Assembly: GCA_046327915.1 (NCBI GenBank)
Contig: JAXLXO010000016.1
Span: forward strand, 86,747-150,746
DNA length: 64,000 nucleotides
Direction: 5' to 3'
Origin: VGTK01 sp046327915
Lineage (GTDB): Bacteria; Desulfobacterota; Binatia; UBA12015
The translations under genes were made by a program, and so were the position numbers. Each line of letters starts with the position of its first letter. Within the stretch, counting starts at the first letter, position 1. Positions 6,416 through 14,849 of the stretch are shown here, piece after piece. A model generated the notes under the pieces. That model saw only the letters and a program-made list of their open reading frames with translations, did no database searches and had not been told where the DNA came from.

Positions 6416-9400
6416 TCAGCAGCCGGGGCCGCCGGCGGGCGGCTGCGAGCGGCCGTCGAGTGCCGAGGCGAGGCTGTCGAGGCCGTCGAAGGACGGCGCG
6501 GTCTCGCGCAAGGTCAGGTACTCGCTGCGTGCGGAGTCGAGATCGCCGAGGCGGACGTGGATGCCGGCGAGCGCGAAGCGCAGCGACGGATCGCGCGGCG
6601 CGCGCGCGACCGACTCGGCGACGAACGGACGGAGCCCGCTCCAGCGCTCGAGCACGCAGCCCGCGCGCAGCAGCCAGTGCACCGCCTCGGCGTCGTCGGG
6701 ACGCTCGCGCACGAGGTCGGAGAAGACGTGCCAGGCGTCCTCGCTCGCGCCCTGGCCGAGTGCCGCCATGCCGATGCCGAGGGTGCACTTGCGCTCGTCG
6801 GCGCCGGCCGCACGCGCCCGCGCGAACGCATCGCGCGCGGCGGCGAAGCTCTCGCGCTGCAGCTCGAGCACGCCGCGCACCAGCAGCCCGCGCGCGTCGT
6901 CGGGACGGCGGGCGAGCAACGTTCCGACGTGCTCCTCCGCGGTCGAGAGATCGCCGCGCTCCATCGCCGCGGTCGCGAGCGCCGCGCGCGCGGCGGCGTT
7001 CTCCTCGCAGGCGAGGACGCGCTCCCAGAACGCGGCCGCGCGCTCCGGGACTCCCGCTCGCGGGCACAGCTCCTGCGCCGCCCAGACCAGCACGCCGGGG
7101 TCGGCGGGCCACGCGTCGGCGTCGGCGAGCAGCGGTGCGGTCGCGGCGAAGCCGGACTCCGACGCGCGCGTCTCCGCCTCCGCGACGACGGCCCAGAGCG
7201 CACGCTCGTCGCCGCTCATGCGGTCGAGGAGCGGCGGCGTGCCGCCGTCGAGGTCGCGCGTGCGGACGACGAGCCCGTCGTCGAGCAGCAGGCGCGCCTG
7301 ATCGGCGAGCGAGACGTGCTTCCAGCGCTTGACGAGGCGCTGTCCGTTGCGGTCGTCGTTGCTGTGCCGTCCGGCGGTCTGGCTCTCGAGGTGGAAGAGG
7401 GTGCTCTTCGGCTCGTAGACCACGCGGCCGCCGCGCTCGCGGAGGCGCAGGCAGAGGTCGACGTCCTCGAAGGAGTTCACGAAGCCCTCGTCGAAGCCCG
7501 ACACGGCGCGGAACGCGTCGGCGCGCACCAGCATGCACGCGGCCGTGACGACCTGCAGCTCGCGCGTGCGGTTCGCGGGCTCGAAGTCGCCCGGCAGGTG
7601 CGCGAACAGGTGGTAGGCCTGCGCCTTGTGATTGAACGTGACGCCGGCGTGCTGCAGCGTTCCGTCGGGATAGAGCAGCTTGCTGCCCACGACCGACACC
7701 TCGGGGCGGCGCTCGACGACCTCGACCAGTGCGCTGAGCCAGCCTTCGAGCGGAACCGTGTCGTTGTTGAGGAACACGATGTAGCGCCCGCGCGCGGCCG
7801 CGGCGCCCTGATTGCACGCCTTCGCGAAGCCGAGGTTGGTCTCGTTGCGGATCATGCGCACGCTCGCGCCGAGCTGCGCGAGCAGCGCGGGCGTCTCGTC
7901 GGTGGACGCGTTGTCGACCAGGATGAGCTCGGCGGTGACGCCGGCGGTGACCTCGGCGAGTGCCGTGAGGCACTGCTTCGTGAGCTCCGCGCGGTTGAAG
8001 AGGGGGATCACGATCGAGCACGTCGGTGCGGCGTCTTCGGCGGCCGCGTCCGATGATCCCGCGGCCGGGGCGCCGTCGAGCACGCGCGCGTGCGCCGCGG
8101 CGAGCTCGCGCTGCTGCGCCTCGAGGACGCCGGGCGTGCGCGACGCGAGATCCGCGTAGCGGTCGAAGACCAGCTTCAGCGTGCGCGGGAAGTCGGCGCG
8201 GTGCGCGCTGGTCGTGGAGCTGCCGTCGTGGCGCCAGCTGAAGCAGCAGGTCGCCTCGGGCAGCTGCTCGAAGGGGTACCGCGTCGAGAGCCGGATCAGC
8301 AGATCCCAGTCCTCGTGCGTCATCATGTCCTCGTCGAACGTGCCGACCGTGTCGAGGCAGTCGCGGCGGTGCACGAGGCACGGCATCGGGATGTAGTTTC
8401 CGACCAGAAGCAGCGCGGGCTGGTACGGCATGCGGTAGACCGGCGTGATCGCGGTCTGCACCCAGCCCTCGGTGCGCTTCTCCTCGGTGACGCGCTCCGA
8501 GAACGAGTAGGCGACGGCGCCGCCGCTCTGCTCGAGCAGCCCGACCAGCCGCTCGACGTGCGACGGCAGATACCAGTCGTCGTCGTCGAGGTAGGCGACG
8601 TACTTGCCGCGCGCGAGCGCGAGCCCCGCGTTGCGCGCGGCGGAGCGGTTCCGGTTGCGGCCGAGGCGGACGTAGGTGATGCGGCCCTCGGGATCGAGCG
8701 GCCGCAGCAGGTCGTCGACCGGGCAGCCGGCGTCGTTCACGACGATGAGCTCGACGTTCGGGTACGTCTGCGCGAGCACGCTCTTCACGGCGCGCGGCAG
8801 GAAGTCCGGACGATCGAAGGTCGGCATGATCACGGACACCAGCGGCGTGTCGGACGCGTTGGCGCGGGCGGCCGTCGCGGCCGCAGCGAGCGCCGACATG
8901 GCGTCGAGCGGGTCGGTCGCCGCGGCCGGCTGCTGCGGCGCGGCGGCCGCGGCGGGTACCGGTGCGACGGAAACGGGCGTCTGCTTCGGCGCCGGGGCCT
9001 CCGCGTTCAGCGAGACACGGATCGGCGACGGCAGCAGCGTCAAGTAGCAGCCGTCGGGCGCGGGGCGGGCTCCCCACGCGTGCGGCCAGTGCACGATGCG
9101 CGCCTTCTCGGACTCGGCGATCGACAGCCCCTGGTTCGCGTGCTCGTTGCTGCTCTGCGAGCGCAGGTAGACGCCGAGCACTTCCGGCACGTGCACGAAC
9201 GTCTCGCCGCGTCCGACGACGCGCAGCCAGAACTCGTAGTCGCCGGCGGTCACGTAGTTCGGGTCGTAGCCGCCGTACTGCTCGTGCAGGCGGCGCTGGT
9301 AGACCGGCTGCGGTCCGACGGCGCAGACCTGGAAGAGGCGTACCGGGTCGAAGTCGGGCCAGCGCAGGTGTCCGACGACGGTCGCCATGTCGGCGTTCTC

Positions 9401-9841
9401 GTTCTCGGTGTCGGTGATCGCGACGTCGGCGTAGGCCAGCGCGTGCTGCGGGTTGCGCTCGAGGACGTCCACCAGACGCTCGAGGGCGTCGCGGCGGTGG
9501 CGGTCGTCGGCGCAGGCGAGGGTGACGTACTTGCCGCGCGCCGCGGCGATGCAGCGGTTCGCGGCCGACGTCGTGGTCTCGCGCTCCGGCGTGCGGAGAT
9601 ACGCGATGTTCGGGTACTTCGCGATGTACTCGCGGACGATCGAGGCCTCGTCGGTCGGCGACCCGGTATCGACGATGACGATCTCCATGCGGGGCAGGAT
9701 GGTCTGCGCGAGCAGGTCGTCCAGCAGCCCGCGCATGAAGCGCTCGGCGCCGTAGACGAAGCACAGGGCCGACAGGATCGGCTTCTCGACGAAGGTCGAG
9801 CTGCGCTCCCAGACTTCGGGAAACTCGCGCGGGGTGTCCAT
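6416..9841 (-). CDS. Triple-domain GT2 glycosyltransferase with C-terminal TPR region
   Basis: This 1141-residue protein holds three GT-A fold family-2 domains. The first (about 22-270) has EIVIVDTGSPTDEAS and the DD pair in LACADDRH. After an Ala/Pro linker (275-330), the second (about 333-600) has VSVIMPTFDRPDFLPRAVKS and the D-rich metal motif AYLDDDDWYLPS. The third (about 620-865) has CSIVIPLFNRAELTKQCL, LILVDNASTDETPA and FLNNDTVPLEGW. The last 270 residues are Ala/Leu/Arg-rich helical repeats of TPR type, which often bind acceptor proteins. It probably builds a short oligosaccharide on one acceptor. The ATG at 9841 shares one base with the upstream stop, and a longer reading frame above it is a shadow of the methyltransferase gene. 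It is the last gene of the operon. Confidence 0.85.
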   Translation of the reverse strand: MDTPREFPEVWERSSTFVEKPILSALCFVYGAERFMRGLLDDLLAQTILPRMEIVIVDTGSPTDEASIVREYIAKYPNIAYLRTPERETTTSAANRCIAAARGKYVTLACADDRHRRDALERLVDVLERNPQHALAYADVAITDTENENADMATVVGHLRWPDFDPVRLFQVCAVGPQPVYQRRLHEQYGGYDPNYVTAGDYEFWLRVVGRGETFVHVPEVLGVYLRSQSSNEHANQGLSIAESEKARIVHWPHAWGARPAPDGCYLTLLPSPIRVSLNAEAPAPKQTPVSVAPVPAAAAAPQQPAAATDPLDAMSALAAAATAARANASDTPLVSVIMPTFDRPDFLPRAVKSVLAQTYPNVELIVVNDAGCPVDDLLRPLDPEGRITYVRLGRNRNRSAARNAGLALARGKYVAYLDDDDWYLPSHVERLVGLLEQSGGAVAYSFSERVTEEKRTEGWVQTAITPVYRMPYQPALLLVGNYIPMPCLVHRRDCLDTVGTFDEDMMTHEDWDLLIRLSTRYPFEQLPEATCCFSWRHDGSSTTSAHRADFPRTLKLVFDRYADLASRTPGVLEAQQRELAAAHARVLDGAPAAGSSDAAAEDAAPTCSIVIPLFNRAELTKQCLTALAEVTAGVTAELILVDNASTDETPALLAQLGASVRMIRNETNLGFAKACNQGAAAARGRYIVFLNNDTVPLEGWLSALVEVVERRPEVSVVGSKLLYPDGTLQHAGVTFNHKAQAYHLFAHLPGDFEPANRTRELQVVTAACMLVRADAFRAVSGFDEGFVNSFEDVDLCLRLRERGGRVVYEPKSTLFHLESQTAGRHSNDDRNGQRLVKRWKHVSLADQARLLLDDGLVVRTRDLDGGTPPLLDRMSGDERALWAVVAEAETRASESGFAATAPLLADADAWPADPGVLVWAAQELCPRAGVPERAAAFWERVLACEENAAARAALATAAMERGDLSTAEEHVGTLLARRPDDARGLLVRGVLELQRESFAAARDAFARARAAGADERKCTLGIGMAALGQGASEDAWHVFSDLVRERPDDAEAVHWLLRAGCVLERWSGLRPFVAESVARAPRDPSLRFALAGIHVRLGDLDSARSEYLTLRETAPSFDGLDSLASALDGRSQPPAGGPGC

Positions 9842-10626
9842 CAGAAGGCTCCCTTGACGACGTACGCGCCGGGATTGCTGCACCAGTCGAAGCGGCGCAG
9901 CTCGACGTTCTTCCCGGCGAAGAACTCGTCGACCGCGCGGCTCTCGCCCTCCCAGGGCGGGATGCCGTACTCGTCGAACGCGACCACGCCGCCGGGCACG
10001 ACCAGCGGCCACAGCTGCTCGAGGCCGACCTTCGTCGGGCGGTAGAGGTCGACGTCGAAGTGCAGCAGCGCGATGCGCAGACCCGGGTGCGCCTTGACGT
10101 ACTCGGGGATGGTCTTCTCGGCGTCGCCCGCGACCAGCTCGATGCGCGGCTTGTACGGGATGAACCGGTCGGCATCGAAGATCGCGATCAGGTCGCGCAG
10201 CTGCTCCTCGAAGGCGCCGCCGTCGAAGCCGCCGGTGACCTTGCCGAAGTTCGGGTCGGCGGTGCCGTCCTTCTCGTCGAGCGTGCCGAAGCCGGCGAAG
10301 TTGTCGAAGCCGATCACCTTCCGGTGGCGGTCGCCCATGTTCCGGATCTCCATGAAGTTCGCCCACGACAGGAGCGACGCTCCGCGGTAGACGCCGAGCT
10401 CGACGATGTCGCCCGGGAGATCCTTGACCATGCGGAACAGCTCGTAGTGCGCCATGAACCGCTTGAGGAACACGCGCCGCGTGTAGAGCTGGAAGTTGCG
10501 CCAGATCTCGCGGCGCGAGACGTCGAAGCGCTCGAAGTGCGCCTCGAGCATGTCCTCGATCGTGTCGTCGGCGCTGAAGTTGCGGCGCCCGTCGAAGACG
10601 CGCTCGCTCTGCGGTGCGGCGCTCAT
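9841..10626 (-). CDS. TylF/MycF-type O-methyltransferase
   Basis: This 261-residue protein is like macrocin O-methyltransferases. It has IVELGVYRGASLLSWANF for SAM binding, VIGFDNFAGFGTLDEKDG, and the metal and substrate region LRIALLHFDVDLYRPTKVGL followed by GGVVAFDEYGIPPWEGE. The family methylates sugar hydroxyls using SAM and a divalent metal. In this operon the likely substrate is the nucleotide sugar or the finished glycan. The ATG at 10626 overlaps the upstream dioxygenase stop by four bases (ATGA). Confidence 0.85.
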   Translation of the reverse strand: MSAAPQSERVFDGRRNFSADDTIEDMLEAHFERFDVSRREIWRNFQLYTRRVFLKRFMAHYELFRMVKDLPGDIVELGVYRGASLLSWANFMEIRNMGDRHRKVIGFDNFAGFGTLDEKDGTADPNFGKVTGGFDGGAFEEQLRDLIAIFDADRFIPYKPRIELVAGDAEKTIPEYVKAHPGLRIALLHFDVDLYRPTKVGLEQLWPLVVPGGVVAFDEYGIPPWEGESRAVDEFFAGKNVELRRFDWCSNPGAYVVKGAF

Positions 10627-11342
10627 GCGACCTCCATCGCGGGGGAGCGGCGCGTGAACGTGCCGCTCAGGATGTCGAAGTAGTCCTTGCCGGCGACGGC
10701 GTCGCACGGACGGACGATGCGGAACTCGAGTGAGCGGCGCTCCGGCCGGCTCGGATCGGGAACGAAGCTGCGGTGCGGGACGAGGTCGCCGAAGACCAGC
10801 GCGTCGCCGAGCGTGAGCTCGAAGAGCGCACGCGGGCCCGCGGGCGCGTCCGGCAAGCCGGCGCCGAAGCCCGCGGCCTCTCCGTGCGCGAGCTCGTCGA
10901 ACTGTCCCACGACGAACTCGACGGTCGGGCGCGGCGCCGGGTCCTCGTCGAGCGGCACGAAGCAGGTCACGTGGCGGTCGTGCCCCCGCGGACCGAGCAG
11001 GCGCTGGTACGCGACGTCCTGGTGCCAGGGCACGAGGTGGTGCGACGCCGCGACGCTGCGCACCTGGGGCGGGAACGCCACCCAGGTCGCGTCGCCGAGC
11101 GCGTCGAGCAGCGTGCGCGTCGGGTTGCGGAACGCGTCCATCCACGTCGGGTCGAGGCGCAGCGCGTCCGATCCTTCGCCGCGCGCGATGGCGATGCGCT
11201 CGCGATCGGTCCCCGCCTGCGCCTGCCGCTGCGTGGACACCTGCTCCAGATAGATGCGGATCGCACGCAGTTGCTCCGCGGCGATTGCGTCGCGCACGTG
11301 CGCGACGCGGTTGCGCGGCGAGTCCTTCGTCGTCTCAGGCAT
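10623..11342 (-). CDS. Phytanoyl-CoA dioxygenase family (PhyH) oxygenase 1
   Basis: This 239-residue Fe(II)/2-oxoglutarate dioxygenase keeps the metal triad. HxD is in LVPWHQDVAYQRL, the distal His in GDLVPHRSFVPD, and a 2-oxoglutarate-binding Arg in RRSLEFRIVRP. Members hydroxylate lipids, small metabolites and sugar-linked substrates. Placed between two methyltransferase genes in a sugar operon, it may hydroxylate the sugar or a substituent; this is inference. The ATG at 11342 overlaps the FkbM gene by eight bases. It shares little with the second PhyH gene at 12402, so this is not a recent duplication. Confidence 0.8.
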   Translation of the reverse strand: MPETTKDSPRNRVAHVRDAIAAEQLRAIRIYLEQVSTQRQAQAGTDRERIAIARGEGSDALRLDPTWMDAFRNPTRTLLDALGDATWVAFPPQVRSVAASHHLVPWHQDVAYQRLLGPRGHDRHVTCFVPLDEDPAPRPTVEFVVGQFDELAHGEAAGFGAGLPDAPAGPRALFELTLGDALVFGDLVPHRSFVPDPSRPERRSLEFRIVRPCDAVAGKDYFDILSGTFTRRSPAMEVA

Positions 11343-12405
11343 TGCCCACCTCCAGGCCGGCGGCCACGTCGTCGTAGTTCCAGCACCAGCGCCGCTCGTC
11401 GACGAAACGTCCGACGGCGACGTTGGCGAGCTCCGGCGAGGTCCGGACGTCCTCTGCGAGCGCGAGGGCGGCCTCGCGTGCGGCGGTCGGCTCGTGCGCG
11501 CTGGTGCGCCGCACCAGCGACTCGATGCGCGCGCGCTCGGCACCGTCCGCCCAGGTCGCGCGCGCCAGCTCGAGCGAGAAGTCGCCGTAGCCGAGCAGCA
11601 GCGCGCTGGTGAACAGCGTGTGCAGGCGGCGCTCGTCGGTCGGCAGCGACGCCGCGGGACCACCCGGCAGCGGATCGCGCAGGAAGACCGCGTCGGCGTA
11701 CATCAGGCGCTCGCGACCGGCCGCGTTCTTCTTGTCGAGCATGCGCTGCGAGCGGTGGTGCAGCGACGCGAAGCCGTAGAACGAGAAGCCCTGCTCGCGC
11801 AGCAGCATCTCCACCTCGGAGAACAGGCGCTGTCCCCGATACAGCTCGCAGAACGAGACCTCGCTGACGATCGCGACGGCGCGCTCGGCGAGCGTGCGGC
11901 GCGATCCTTCGAGGATCTCGTACTCCGTCCCCTGCGTGTCGAGCTTCAGCAGCTCGCCCCAGAACGTCTCCTCGCCGCGCTCCTCGAAGAGCACGTGGTC
12001 GAGCGTCGTGGTCTCGAGCGGCTCGCGGTCGAGAACGCGCCACTTCGCCATGCCGTAGCGGCGCGTGAAGTCGTCGTTGGGGTGGCGCAGCGAGCTGTTT
12101 GTCGGCGCCGACAGCACGTGCAGCTCGGCCGTGCCGCGGCGCTCGCCGAGCGCCTGCGGCTCGATCTCGCAGCACGCCCACGGCGATCCCTGCGCGATCT
12201 CGTCGCGCATCCGCGCGCATTCGTCGGCGGCGGGCTCGAAGCCGAGCACCGCGGTGTGGCGCGCGAGCGGCTCGACCAGCGGGTGGACGCCGCCGCGCGC
12301 GCCGACGTCGACGAAGCCGAGCGGCGTGCGCGTCAGCGCGAGTCCCGGTGCGGAGGCCGCGAAGTCCGGATCGTCGGCGAGGCCGTTGTGTGCGAGGTGA
12401 ATCAC
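11335..12405 (-). CDS. FkbM family methyltransferase
   Basis: This 356-residue protein begins with a GTG at 12405 in a GTGA overlap with the upstream gene. The SAM-binding core is GFVDVGARGGVHPLVEPLAR with GFEPAADECARM. The FkbM signature follows in ELLKLDTQGTEYEILEGS and AIVSEVSFCELYRGQ. FkbM enzymes O-methylate sugars and polyketides. The last 110 residues (after DAVFLRDPL) form an extra helical region not typical of the core family. This is the second of three methyltransferases in the operon, so the product is probably multiply methylated. Confidence 0.85.
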   Translation of the reverse strand: MIHLAHNGLADDPDFAASAPGLALTRTPLGFVDVGARGGVHPLVEPLARHTAVLGFEPAADECARMRDEIAQGSPWACCEIEPQALGERRGTAELHVLSAPTNSSLRHPNDDFTRRYGMAKWRVLDREPLETTTLDHVLFEERGEETFWGELLKLDTQGTEYEILEGSRRTLAERAVAIVSEVSFCELYRGQRLFSEVEMLLREQGFSFYGFASLHHRSQRMLDKKNAAGRERLMYADAVFLRDPLPGGPAASLPTDERRLHTLFTSALLLGYGDFSLELARATWADGAERARIESLVRRTSAHEPTAAREAALALAEDVRTSPELANVAVGRFVDERRWCWNYDDVAAGLEVGNA

Positions 12406-13187
12406 GAGAGTCTCCCGGTCGGATGGACGTCGATCTCGGTGCGTCGCGCGCTGTAGCCGGCGCGGAACGGCGTGCCGCGACGGACGTAGGTCGCGAGCAG
12501 CGCGCGGCGCGTGCGCCACGCGGAGTTGGGATGCGACGCGTGCAGCAGGTGTCCGTGCAGGAAGACGACGCCGCCGCGCGGCACGTCGACGGTGCGCGGT
12601 GCGTAGCCCGGCGGCACGACGACCTCCTGACGGATCGCGTTGAAGGCCTGCGTCGGGTGCGGCTCGGCGCCGGGGATCTCGACCACCGGCAGCAGCGGCT
12701 CGCGCTGGCTGCCGGGCCATGCGATCAGCGCGCCGTTGTCGGCGGCGACGTCGTCGAGCGCCATCCACGCCGACGCGAAGGCGTCGCGTCCGGCCTCGAC
12801 GTAGTGGTTGTCCTGGTGCACGGCGAAGCCCGGCGTGCCGGGCAGGCCGGGGAAGTACTGGCTCTGCAGGCCGCTCACGCGTCCGCCGACCAGCATCTCC
12901 AGCACGGCGACGATGGTGGGCGTGCACAGCGCCGTGAAGAAGGCCTCGTGCGTGCGGTGCGGGTTCATGAACGGGGCGACGGGCGCGCGGCCGTCGTCGT
13001 CGAGCTCGAGCGCCGCCGCGCACAGCCGGTTGCAGGTGTCGGCGGTCAGGACGTCGGGCACGACGACGAAGCCGTCGCGCTCGTACTGTGCCAGAGCGCG
13101 CGCCGGATCCGCCGCTACGTGCGACGGCAGCAGCGCGCCGGCCCACGACGCGGCACCGGTGACGGCGGTGGCACCGTCAAGCAGCAC
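12402..13187 (-). CDS. Phytanoyl-CoA dioxygenase family (PhyH) oxygenase 2
   Basis: This 261-residue protein starts at the GTG at 13187, which has a GAGG ribosome-binding site six bases upstream; it overlaps the upstream SDR by 11 bases. The PhyH domain opens with YERDGFVVVPDVLTADTCNR. It keeps the HxD iron ligands in FAVHQDNHYVEAG, the distal His in HGHLLHASHPNSAWRTRR, and a nearby Arg for 2-oxoglutarate. It is closer to classical PhyH enzymes than the paralogue at 10623. The two flank the FkbM methyltransferase, so they may hydroxylate a position that is then methylated. That order of events is speculation. Confidence 0.8.
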   Translation of the reverse strand: MLLDGATAVTGAASWAGALLPSHVAADPARALAQYERDGFVVVPDVLTADTCNRLCAAALELDDDGRAPVAPFMNPHRTHEAFFTALCTPTIVAVLEMLVGGRVSGLQSQYFPGLPGTPGFAVHQDNHYVEAGRDAFASAWMALDDVAADNGALIAWPGSQREPLLPVVEIPGAEPHPTQAFNAIRQEVVVPPGYAPRTVDVPRGGVVFLHGHLLHASHPNSAWRTRRALLATYVRRGTPFRAGYSARRTEIDVHPTGRLS

Positions 13188-14139
13188 GGTCGACCTCGGT
13201 GAGCGCGCGGTACCAGCGCACGGTCTGACCGATGCCGGCCTCGAACGACGTCCGCGGGCGGCGCCCGAGGATCGCGTCGGCCCTGGTGGTGTCGAGCATG
13301 CGGTACGGGATCGCGTCGGGCTTCGTCGGGTCGTACTGCGGCGTCGCGTCGTGGCCGCAGACATCGAGGATCGTCGCCACCGCGTCACGGATCGTGAGCT
13401 CGCTGCCGCTGGCGAGGTTCAGCGGCTCGCAGCGGAACGGACGCTCCAGCGACAGCACCGCGAGCAGGTCGTCGACGAAGTCCTCGACGAAGAGGAAGTC
13501 GCGCACGGCCGCTCCGGTTCCCCAGACGACGAACGGGTTCTCGCGCTTCAGCGCGCGCTTGATGAGCGCGGGCAGGACGTGCGAGCGGTCGTCCTCGAAC
13601 TTGTCGCGCGGTCCGTAGATGTTGCTCGGCCGTACGATCGCGACGCCGAGGCCGTAGCGGTCGTGGTAGAAGCGCGCGAGCTCCTCGACGTAGCGCTTCA
13701 TCCAGCCGACGCCCTGGTAGAGCTGGAAGGGCTGCTGGTTGAGGTCGAGCTCGTCCTCGCGCAGCGGGCGGAACGCCTCCTGATAGACCGTCGAGCTGCT
13801 GATCACGAGCACGCGCTCGACGCCGTTCATGCGGCAGGCCTCGAAGAGATTCGAGTGGATCTGCAGGTTCGGCAGCACGAGGCGCGTCGGCTCGTCGCGC
13901 ATGATCTGCGCGCCGAAGGTCTGCGCGGCGCAGATCACGACGTCCTGCATGCGGGCGGTCGCGGTCAGGCAGTCGTCGAGGCTGGTCAGATCGGCGCGCA
14001 GGTGGCGCTCCGGCAGCAGCGCCGGCTGGCGCTCGTGGAACGTGCCGCGCACGTCGGCGCCGAGCCCGTACAGACGGTCGAGGAGGGCGGAGCCGGCGAG
14101 ACCCGCGGCTCCGGCGACGAGGATGCGGCGGCCCTTCAC
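13177..14139 (-). CDS. Extended SDR, NAD-dependent nucleotide-sugar epimerase/dehydratase
   Basis: This 320-residue protein starts at a GTG at 14139 with a strong GGAGG site, in a GTGA overlap with the RmlC-like gene. The nucleotide-binding motif is RILVAGAAGLAGSALLDRL. Substrate-loop motifs are VLVISSSTVYQEAF, VRPSNIYGPRDKFED and VWGTGAAVRDFLFVEDFVDD. It resembles GDP-L-fucose synthase-type reductases. At the active site it reads QGVGWMKRY, so the residue four before Lys is Val and not the usual Tyr. It may reduce or epimerise the 4-keto sugar made by the dehydratase at 17955. Confidence 0.85.
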   Translation of the reverse strand: MKGRRILVAGAAGLAGSALLDRLYGLGADVRGTFHERQPALLPERHLRADLTSLDDCLTATARMQDVVICAAQTFGAQIMRDEPTRLVLPNLQIHSNLFEACRMNGVERVLVISSSTVYQEAFRPLREDELDLNQQPFQLYQGVGWMKRYVEELARFYHDRYGLGVAIVRPSNIYGPRDKFEDDRSHVLPALIKRALKRENPFVVWGTGAAVRDFLFVEDFVDDLLAVLSLERPFRCEPLNLASGSELTIRDAVATILDVCGHDATPQYDPTKPDAIPYRMLDTTRADAILGRRPRTSFEAGIGQTVRWYRALTEVDRAA

Positions 14140-14807
14140 GACCGGCCTCCCTTCTTCGCGACGCCCTGGTCGCGCTGCGAGACGATCGGGTCGCGCGTCG
14201 GCCACCACAGGCCGAGCTCGGGATCGTCCCACGCGAGCGTGAACTGGCCCGCGCGGTCGTAATAGGACGACTGCTTGTAGTGGAAGATCGCCTGCTCGCT
14301 GAGCACGTAGTGGCCGTTGCCGAAACGCGGCGGGACGAGGATCGACAGGCGGTTCCGGTCCGAGAGCGTGAAGCCCTCCCACTGCCGGTACTGCGGCGAC
14401 GACGGGTCGTTGTTGATCACGACCAGGTAGAAACGCCCGTGCAGGCAGGAAATCAGCTTCCACGTCGAGGTGTCGCCGTGGATGCCGCGCAGCACGTTCT
14501 GCGTCGAGATCGAGATGTCGTCCTGCACGAAGTCGACGTCGATGCCGGCCTCGTGCGCCAGCTGGCGGTTCCAGATCTCGACGTACTCGCCGCGGAAGTC
14601 CTCGAAGCGTGTGGTCGGCTCGAGCAGCTTGACGCCGTCGAGGCGGGTCGGCCGCACGGTGAGCGCCGGCGCGAGCCCGGGCGCGGTGCGGTTCTGCGAC
14701 CTGGCGCCACGCGCCGTCGCCGCCGGGCTGCCGGAGCGTGCGGTGCGGGTGTGCGCGCGGGTGCGCGCCGACGCGGGCCGCGGACGTCGTTCACGAAGCT
14801 GCAACAT
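14136..14807 (-). CDS. RmlC-like sugar-nucleotide 3,5-epimerase
   Basis: This 223-residue protein starts at the ATG at 14807, preceded by a GAGGAGAGGA ribosome-binding site. A GTG at 14825 is possible but lacks one. The first 50 residues are Arg/Ala-rich and outside the family domain. The cupin domain (about 55-215) has FEDFRGEYVEIWNRQ, LRGIHGDTSTWKLISCLHG with the catalytic His, VVINNDPSSPQYRQWEGFTL and LVPPRFGNGHYVLSEQAIFH. The family epimerises C3 and C5 of 4-keto-6-deoxy nucleotide sugars. In GDP-heptose pathways an RmlC homologue acts after the 4,6-dehydratase, which fits this operon. Confidence 0.85.
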   Translation of the reverse strand: MLQLRERRPRPASARTRAHTRTARSGSPAATARGARSQNRTAPGLAPALTVRPTRLDGVKLLEPTTRFEDFRGEYVEIWNRQLAHEAGIDVDFVQDDISISTQNVLRGIHGDTSTWKLISCLHGRFYLVVINNDPSSPQYRQWEGFTLSDRNRLSILVPPRFGNGHYVLSEQAIFHYKQSSYYDRAGQFTLAWDDPELGLWWPTRDPIVSQRDQGVAKKGGRS

Positions 14808-14849
14808 CGTTCCTCTCCTCACCACCGGGTCGCCCGTGACGTCGACGCG

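Noticed and set aside
6291..10175. Second long minus-strand frame across the glycosyltransferase
   Set aside because: Low-complexity Arg/Ala-rich; the glycosyltransferase motifs are all in the neighbouring frame.
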